From assembly GCA_026982275.1 (NCBI GenBank), contig JALSHK010000465.1, forward strand, positions 1 to 9,018: a stretch of DNA of 9,018 bases, read 5' to 3'. The position numbers and the translations under genes are program-made. Below are positions 5,521-9,018 of this stretch, in pieces. This stretch comes from Paracoccaceae bacterium (lineage in GTDB: Bacteria; Pseudomonadota; Alphaproteobacteria; Rhodobacterales; Rhodobacteraceae). The stretch's first letter is position 1; each line of letters begins with the position of its first letter. The notes under the pieces are model-generated. The model worked only from the letters and a program-made list of their open reading frames with translations, was not told the origin of the DNA and searched no databases.

Positions 5521-5532
5521 CGCCGGCCTCGC

Positions 5533-5667
5533 TCAGGAGTTGAAAATTGCCAGAAAGACCAAAACACCGATAGAAATGCCGGTTAGCCACACCGTGGCTT
5601 TCAGGAATCCTGCATAGGTTTTTTTTTGCTCGCTGATGTCCATACTGCCGTGTTTATATTCGCTCAT
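5533..5667 (-). CDS. aa3-type cytochrome c oxidase subunit IV (small bacterial subunit)
   Basis: This 44-codon gene encodes a protein starting MSEYKHGSMDISEQKKTYAG and ending in a single membrane helix, roughly ATVWLTGISIGVLVFLAIF (24-42). The N-terminal HGSMDI(S/T)EQxKTxAGF pattern is the hallmark of the single-helix subunit IV of alphaproteobacterial aa3 cytochrome c oxidases, known structurally in Paracoccus and Rhodobacter. It packs against subunits I and III in the inner membrane and has no catalytic residue. GGGAG lies 7-8 nt before the ATG at 5667, supporting the start. No other oxidase genes are in the window, which fits the known habit of this subunit being encoded apart from ctaC/ctaD/ctaE. 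The 63-nt spacer upstream must contain its promoter, unless it is read through from the MBL hydrolase gene. It is easily missed because of its length. Confidence 0.9.
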   Translation of the reverse strand: MSEYKHGSMDISEQKKTYAGFLKATVWLTGISIGVLVFLAIFNS

Positions 5668-5730
5668 AATATCACTCCCGTTTCTGGTTGGCATATGTTT
5701 GCCAGAAAAACATGCCGAGGGGAAGAGAAA

Positions 5731-6753
5731 TTAAACCTTGCGCCATATAAACGCACCATCTTCCCGACGGTTACGCACCAGCTTCCCCGCCTGATGCAGG
5801 TGGTTGAGGTGGCCGACAGCTTCCACCAGCGCCAACCCGTATTCGCCCTCGCCGATTTTTCTCTTGAATAGCGGCGTGAAGCATTCCGCCGCCGTGCGCG
5901 ATTCCCCGAGATGTGCGGACAGGCGCTCGAGCGCGGAATGGTGGTTGTCGATCAGCTGGGCCAAGCGGGTTTTCAGGCCGGTAAAGGGCAGTTTGTGTCC
6001 GGATAAAACCAGATGCTGTGGCTGGGCAAAAGCTTTCAGCCGTTCGCAGCTCTGAAGCCATGCGCCCACGGGGTCGGCCTCCGGTTCAGTGGCATAAACC
6101 CCGAGATTCGACGAAATTCCGGCAATCACCTGATCGCCCGCGATCACCACATCGTCTGCCCACAGGGTGATATGGTCGGGGGCGTGGCCCTGCCCGAGCC
6201 GGACGGTAAATGCGCGGGCCCCGATTCGCAGCGTGTCGCCCTCGTCCAGCCGTTTGAAACCCAGTGGCATCGGGGCCACCACATCGGCAAAATTGAACGG
6301 CCGCTCGGATCGGCGCTTTTCATAAAAATTGCGGTCCATGCCGGCGCTGCGATAAAAGGCCAGCGTTTCTTCGGGCCATACCGTTTGCACATCCAATGTG
6401 AGCATCCGCGCAAAAAGCCACGCGGTGCGGGTGGTCCAAAGCTCGGCCCCGTGTTCCGATTGCAGCCAGCCCGCCATGCCGACATGATCCGGGTGGTGAT
6501 GGGTCAGGATCACGCGCTTGATCGGCCTGCCCATGAGCGGCCCCGCCATCAGGGCCTCCCACAAAGCGCGGCCCTTGCGGGAATTCATGCCCGCATCAAT
6601 CACCGTCCAGCCGTCGCCATCTTCCAGCGCGTAGATATTCACATGATCGAGCTTCATCGGCAGGGGCAGGCGGATCCAGTGGATGCCCTCGGCCACTTCG
6701 ATCATCTCCGCACCTGAAGGCGGAGTTTCATACGGGAATTTTATCTGGCTCAT
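5731..6753 (-). CDS. MBL-fold metallo-hydrolase (glyoxalase II / beta-lactamase-like) with C-terminal winged-helix region
   Basis: This 340-residue protein has the HxHxDH motif THHHPDH (84-90), the main metal site of metallo-beta-lactamase-fold hydrolases. Further ligand candidates follow in order: H190 in GQGHAPDH, D207 in VIAGDQV and H253 in LVLSGHKLPF. Residues about 270-335 form a helical tail ending with a short wing (RREDGAFIW), like the winged-helix region after the catalytic domain in LACTB2-type proteins. No signal peptide is seen. The ATG overlaps the TGA of the acyl-CoA dehydrogenase by 4 nt (ATGA) with no separate SD, so translation is coupled and the two proteins probably act in one pathway. 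Hydrolysis of a thioester product is a reasonable guess, but substrate is not determinable from sequence. Confidence 0.9.
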   Translation of the reverse strand: MSQIKFPYETPPSGAEMIEVAEGIHWIRLPLPMKLDHVNIYALEDGDGWTVIDAGMNSRKGRALWEALMAGPLMGRPIKRVILTHHHPDHVGMAGWLQSEHGAELWTTRTAWLFARMLTLDVQTVWPEETLAFYRSAGMDRNFYEKRRSERPFNFADVVAPMPLGFKRLDEGDTLRIGARAFTVRLGQGHAPDHITLWADDVVIAGDQVIAGISSNLGVYATEPEADPVGAWLQSCERLKAFAQPQHLVLSGHKLPFTGLKTRLAQLIDNHHSALERLSAHLGESRTAAECFTPLFKRKIGEGEYGLALVEAVGHLNHLHQAGKLVRNRREDGAFIWRKV

Positions 6754-8444
6754 AGGGCAAGCGGATCGGCATAAAGCGGCGCATCGCCTTCGCGCGCGGC
6801 CGAGCAGAGCGCATCCACCACCTGCATCAGCTGGCGAATATGAAACCGCGCCAGCGGTAGACGGGCTTCATCTGCCAGCGCGGCTTTCAGCAGGTAATGC
6901 CCGCCCAATGCCAGCGCAAAGGCGCGCAAATATTGCGTGGCCCCCGCAAAGCGGGCATTTGGTTTGGCGCTCAGCATCCAGTGGGTTGTCATGGTCAGGC
7001 TGCTCTCGGCCCCGTTCAAAAAGGCTGCAAGGTCGGGATGCGCCTCTTCTGCCATTGCCGCCGTCAGCCCGATTTCGGCAATAAGCGCAAAGGCCGCCTT
7101 GCCGCCATCCTTCAGCTTGCGGCCCACCATATCCATCGCCTGAATGCCATTGGTGCCCTCATAGATTGCCGTCACCCGCACATCGCGGTAAAGCTGTGCG
7201 GCACCGGTTTCCTCGATATAGCCCATGCCGCCATGCACCTGCACCCCCAGCTCGGCCACCTGGCAGCCGGTATCAGTGCCAAAAGCCTTGGCTATGGGCG
7301 TAAGAAACGCCGCGCGGGCGGCTTGCGCCTCGTCACCGTTGGCGCGGGCCAGATCAAGGCTGATCGCGCAATCAAGGCAGATCGCGCGGGCAACCTGCGT
7401 CAGCGCTTTCATCGTCATCAGGTTGCGCCGCACATCGGCATGGCCAATGATTGCCGCCTCGCCCTCCAGCGGCGTGCGCCCCTGCTTGCGCTCATGGGCG
7501 TATTCAAGCGCCATCTGGTAAGCCGCCTCGGCCTGCGAAAGCCCCTGAATACCAACCCCAAGGCGGGCATTGTTCATCATGGTAAACATCGCCGCCATGC
7601 CGCCATTTTCCGGCCCCACCATCCAGCCCGTAGCCCCTTCAAAGGCCATTACGGCGGTGGGCGAACCATGCAGGCCCATTTTATGCTCAAGGCTCACCGC
7701 GCGCAGGCTGTTGGCCGCGCCGGGGTCGCCGGCAGCATCCGGAATGAATTTCGGCACGGCAAATAGCGATATCCCCCGCGTGCCCGCAGCGCCATCGGGC
7801 AGCCGCGCCAGCACCAGATGCACGATGTTTTCCGCCACATCATGATCGCCCCAGCTGATAAATATCTTCTGGCCGGTGATGCTATAGCTGCCATCGCCGT
7901 TATCTACCGCCTTGGTGGAAAGCGCTCCCACGTCAGAGCCTGCCTGCGGCTCTGTCAGGTTCATCGTGCCGGTCCATTGCCCCGAAACCAGCTTTTCAAG
8001 ATAAATATCTTTCAGTTCTTCGGAGGCATGATGCTCGAATGCCTCGATCTGGCCCTGGGTCATCAAAGGGTTGAGCGCCAGCGCAAGGCAGGCGCCAGAC
8101 ATCATTTCGTTTACCGCAACGGTCAGCGCCATCGGCATACCCATGCCGCCATAGGTCTCGGGACCATTCATGCCGACCCAGCCACCGGTTGCCAGCGCCT
8201 GATAGGCGGCCTTGAAGCCCGGCGAGCAACGCACTGTGCCGTTTTCCAGCTTGGCCCCTTGCTCGTCGCCCGCACGGTTCAACGGCGCAATCACGCCCTC
8301 GGCCAGCTTGGCGGCCTCGTCCAGTATCGCCGCTGCCGTATCCAGCGTGGCATCGGCAAAAAGCGGGGTCTCGCCCAACCGCGCACCGTCCAGCACATTT
8401 TCAAGCAAAAAGTTGATTTCTGATACCGGCGCGCGATAAGTCAT
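6750..8444 (-). CDS. Acyl-CoA dehydrogenase (large, C-terminally extended type; DmdC/FadE-like)
   Basis: This 564-residue flavoenzyme follows the acyl-CoA dehydrogenase domain order. The N-terminal helical domain (1-155) is followed by the beta-domain, where TGTMNLTEPQAGSDVGALST (158-177) is the flavin and substrate signature. The C-terminal helical domain comes next, with QVHGGMGYIEE (402-412) and the predicted catalytic base E429 in IYEGTNGIQAMD. About 120 extra residues follow, as in the Acyl-CoA_dh_C subfamily that includes the methylmercaptopropionyl-CoA dehydrogenase DmdC of roseobacters. It oxidises an acyl-CoA to the 2-enoyl-CoA and passes electrons to ETF. Substrate is uncertain: DmdC-like is possible but no other DMSP genes are here. 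The ATG at 8444 is chosen because AGGAGAAG precedes it and the N-terminus is family-like; an upstream in-frame ATG at 8642 would add 66 non-conserved residues. It forms an overlapping pair with the MBL hydrolase. Confidence 0.93.
   Translation of the reverse strand: MTYRAPVSEINFLLENVLDGARLGETPLFADATLDTAAAILDEAAKLAEGVIAPLNRAGDEQGAKLENGTVRCSPGFKAAYQALATGGWVGMNGPETYGGMGMPMALTVAVNEMMSGACLALALNPLMTQGQIEAFEHHASEELKDIYLEKLVSGQWTGTMNLTEPQAGSDVGALSTKAVDNGDGSYSITGQKIFISWGDHDVAENIVHLVLARLPDGAAGTRGISLFAVPKFIPDAAGDPGAANSLRAVSLEHKMGLHGSPTAVMAFEGATGWMVGPENGGMAAMFTMMNNARLGVGIQGLSQAEAAYQMALEYAHERKQGRTPLEGEAAIIGHADVRRNLMTMKALTQVARAICLDCAISLDLARANGDEAQAARAAFLTPIAKAFGTDTGCQVAELGVQVHGGMGYIEETGAAQLYRDVRVTAIYEGTNGIQAMDMVGRKLKDGGKAAFALIAEIGLTAAMAEEAHPDLAAFLNGAESSLTMTTHWMLSAKPNARFAGATQYLRAFALALGGHYLLKAALADEARLPLARFHIRQLMQVVDALCSAAREGDAPLYADPLAL
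7353..7388. repeat. 18-bp in-frame tandem duplication inside the acyl-CoA dehydrogenase gene
   Basis: Copies at 7353-7370 and 7371-7388 are identical at 16 of 18 positions (ATCAAGGCtGATCGCGC and ATCAAGGCaGATCGCGC). On the coding strand they encode two consecutive six-residue units, RAICLD and CAISLD, in a helix of the C-terminal domain. The frame is kept. It may be a recent small duplication or simply a repeated helix motif with similar codons. Confidence 0.6.
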
Positions 8445-8513
8445 GCTCTTCTCCTGAATGGTTTGAGGCAGCTTATGCTCCGGAAAAGGATTGGGCAAGC
8501 TGAACGCTGCGTC

Positions 8514-8534
8514 AAAAATCGCTACCCCAAAGCG
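8514..8534 (-). terminator. Weak terminator-like hairpin after yqgE
   Basis: On the minus strand CGCT (8534-8531) and AGCG (8523-8520) form a short 4-bp stem, followed by A and five Ts (8518-8514). The stem is short, so on its own it would be weak. It directly follows the larger inverted repeat at 8534-8616, and together they could end the yqgE transcript before the dehydrogenase gene. Confidence 0.25.
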
Positions 8535-8616
8535 CCAGGCGGGTGGGCCATTGTCCTTCGGTGGTGCCTTTGCGCGCCGCCATGGCCCGAAGGCCAGCCG
8601 CGCATCCCAGCCTGGC
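8534..8616. repeat. Long imperfect inverted repeat between yqgE and the acyl-CoA dehydrogenase
   Basis: Three pairs of complementary segments nest around a common centre: GCCAGGC (8534-8540) with GCCTGGC (8610-8616), TGGG (8544-8547) with CCCA (8606-8609), and CCTTCGG (8555-8561) with CCGAAGG (8587-8593). The intervening unpaired stretches are unequal. It fills most of a 184-nt spacer that otherwise holds only the dehydrogenase leader. It may be a palindromic extragenic element or a transcript-end structure; no second copy is in the window. Confidence 0.45.
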
Positions 8617-8628
8617 CGCAACCACGGC

Positions 8629-9018
8629 TCAGGCGCGGCCACCCTCGCTGCTTAGCATGCGCGGATCGATCCCCAGCCCTTCAATCGCGGCTTGCCACTT
8701 CTCGGCATCCTTGGCCGCAAATACCAGTTCGGTATCCACATCTGCAATCAGCCAGCCATTGGCTTGTAATTCGGCTTCCAGCTGCCCGGGCGCCCAGCCG
8801 GTATAGCCCAGCGCAAGGAGCGCACGCTTGGGGCCTTTGCCCAATGCGATATCGGTCAGGATATCCAATGTGGCGGTCATGCCGAAATCATTCCCGATCT
8901 TCATGGATGACCCCTCGCTGTTATAATCCCGCGAGTGCAGCACAAAGCCGCGCCCATGCTCCACCGGACCTCCATGATGCACCTTTGGCGAGGCCAATTC
9001 GCCGTCCCAGTCGATTCC
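8629..9018 (-). CDS. yqgE: YqgE/AlgH family protein (DUF179), C-terminal part
   Basis: The open frame enters from the right edge and ends at the TGA at 8631-8629, leaving 129 residues. GGPVEHGRGFVLHS lies near the start of the visible part, followed by TATLDILTDIALGKGPKRAL and the hallmark GYTGWAPGQLEAEL with NGWL after it. These are the conserved blocks of the YqgE/AlgH family (about 185-190 residues), so roughly 60 N-terminal residues lie beyond the window. The function of the family is not firmly established; AlgH was linked to alginate regulation in Pseudomonas. A TTG at 8997 could be read as a start, but the frame stays open upstream with family-like sequence (GIDWDGE), so the gene is simply cut by the edge. 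The spacer to the next gene suggests separate transcription from the acyl-CoA dehydrogenase. Confidence 0.92.
   Translation of the reverse strand, partial: GIDWDGELASPKVHHGGPVEHGRGFVLHSRDYNSEGSSMKIGNDFGMTATLDILTDIALGKGPKRALLALGYTGWAPGQLEAELQANGWLIADVDTELVFAAKDAEKWQAAIEGLGIDPRMLSSEGGRA

Noticed and set aside
5668..5730. Hairpin (TGGCA/TGCCA) between the MBL hydrolase and the oxidase subunit IV gene as a terminator
   Set aside because: The stem is only 5 bp and no T-run follows on the relevant strand.
8445..8642. 66-residue N-terminal extension of the acyl-CoA dehydrogenase from an ATG at 8642
   Set aside because: The extension is Pro/Trp/Arg-rich, translates the inverted repeat, and has no family resemblance. 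The ATG at 8444 has a good AGGAGAAG site and a family-like N-terminus.
1..9018. A novel defence, secretion or biosynthetic system spanning the window
   Set aside because: Gene content is mostly recognisable housekeeping metabolism, with no nuclease, helicase, toxin, transposase, integrase or array structure, and no compositional break on either side.

Overview
This 9 kb window looks like chromosomal DNA of an alphaproteobacterium, most likely Rhodobacterales (Roseobacter/Rhodobacteraceae type). The reasons are the gene families and their arrangement: an alphaproteobacterial COQ9 gene divergent from rpsU, a 44-residue aa3-type cytochrome c oxidase subunit IV, an ECF sigma factor overlapping a vWA-type membrane protein gene, and palindromic repeats of alphaproteobacterial style. 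GC content is fairly high, the genes are tightly packed, and most lie on the minus strand. No mobile element, CRISPR array, tRNA or rRNA is visible. All assignments come from reading the sequence, with no database search.

Layout from left to right: (1) Minus strand, 1-803: an ECF-type sigma factor whose stop overlaps the start of a membrane protein gene (N-terminal 88 codons only) that runs off the left edge. (2) Minus strand, 872-3417: a compact operon read as COQ9-family ubiquinone-biosynthesis protein, class IV (branched-chain type) aminotransferase, then PIG3/zeta-crystallin-type NAD(P)H:quinone oxidoreductase. (3) Plus strand, 3508-4594: rpsU (bS21) with an unusually extended Shine-Dalgarno sequence, a palindromic repeat, a rho-independent terminator, and a PPP-type metallophosphoesterase. 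(4) 4595-4929: a largely non-coding spacer with a second palindrome, a possible 24-codon ORF, a consensus -10 box and a terminator-like hairpin. (5) Minus strand, 4930-5667: a lipoprotein with a His/Cys pattern suggesting a permuted NlpC/P60 fold, preceded by the tiny aa3 oxidase subunit IV gene. (6) Minus strand, 5731-8444: an acyl-CoA dehydrogenase overlapping by 4 nt (ATGA) an MBL-fold hydrolase. (7) Minus strand, 8629-9018: the C-terminal part of a YqgE/AlgH (DUF179) protein running off the right edge, separated from the dehydrogenase by a 184-nt spacer with a long imperfect inverted repeat.

The content is mostly housekeeping: quinone and redox metabolism (COQ9, quinone oxidoreductase, oxidase subunit IV), amino-acid and acyl-CoA catabolism, and translation. 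I do not see a clear defence island, biosynthetic cluster or other obviously new multi-gene system. The points most worth a second look are the COQ9-aminotransferase-quinone oxidoreductase operon, the near-complete anti-SD complementarity upstream of rpsU, the His-before-Cys lipoprotein, two small or edge-truncated genes that ordinary ORF calling would miss, and the palindromic elements flanking the phosphoesterase gene.
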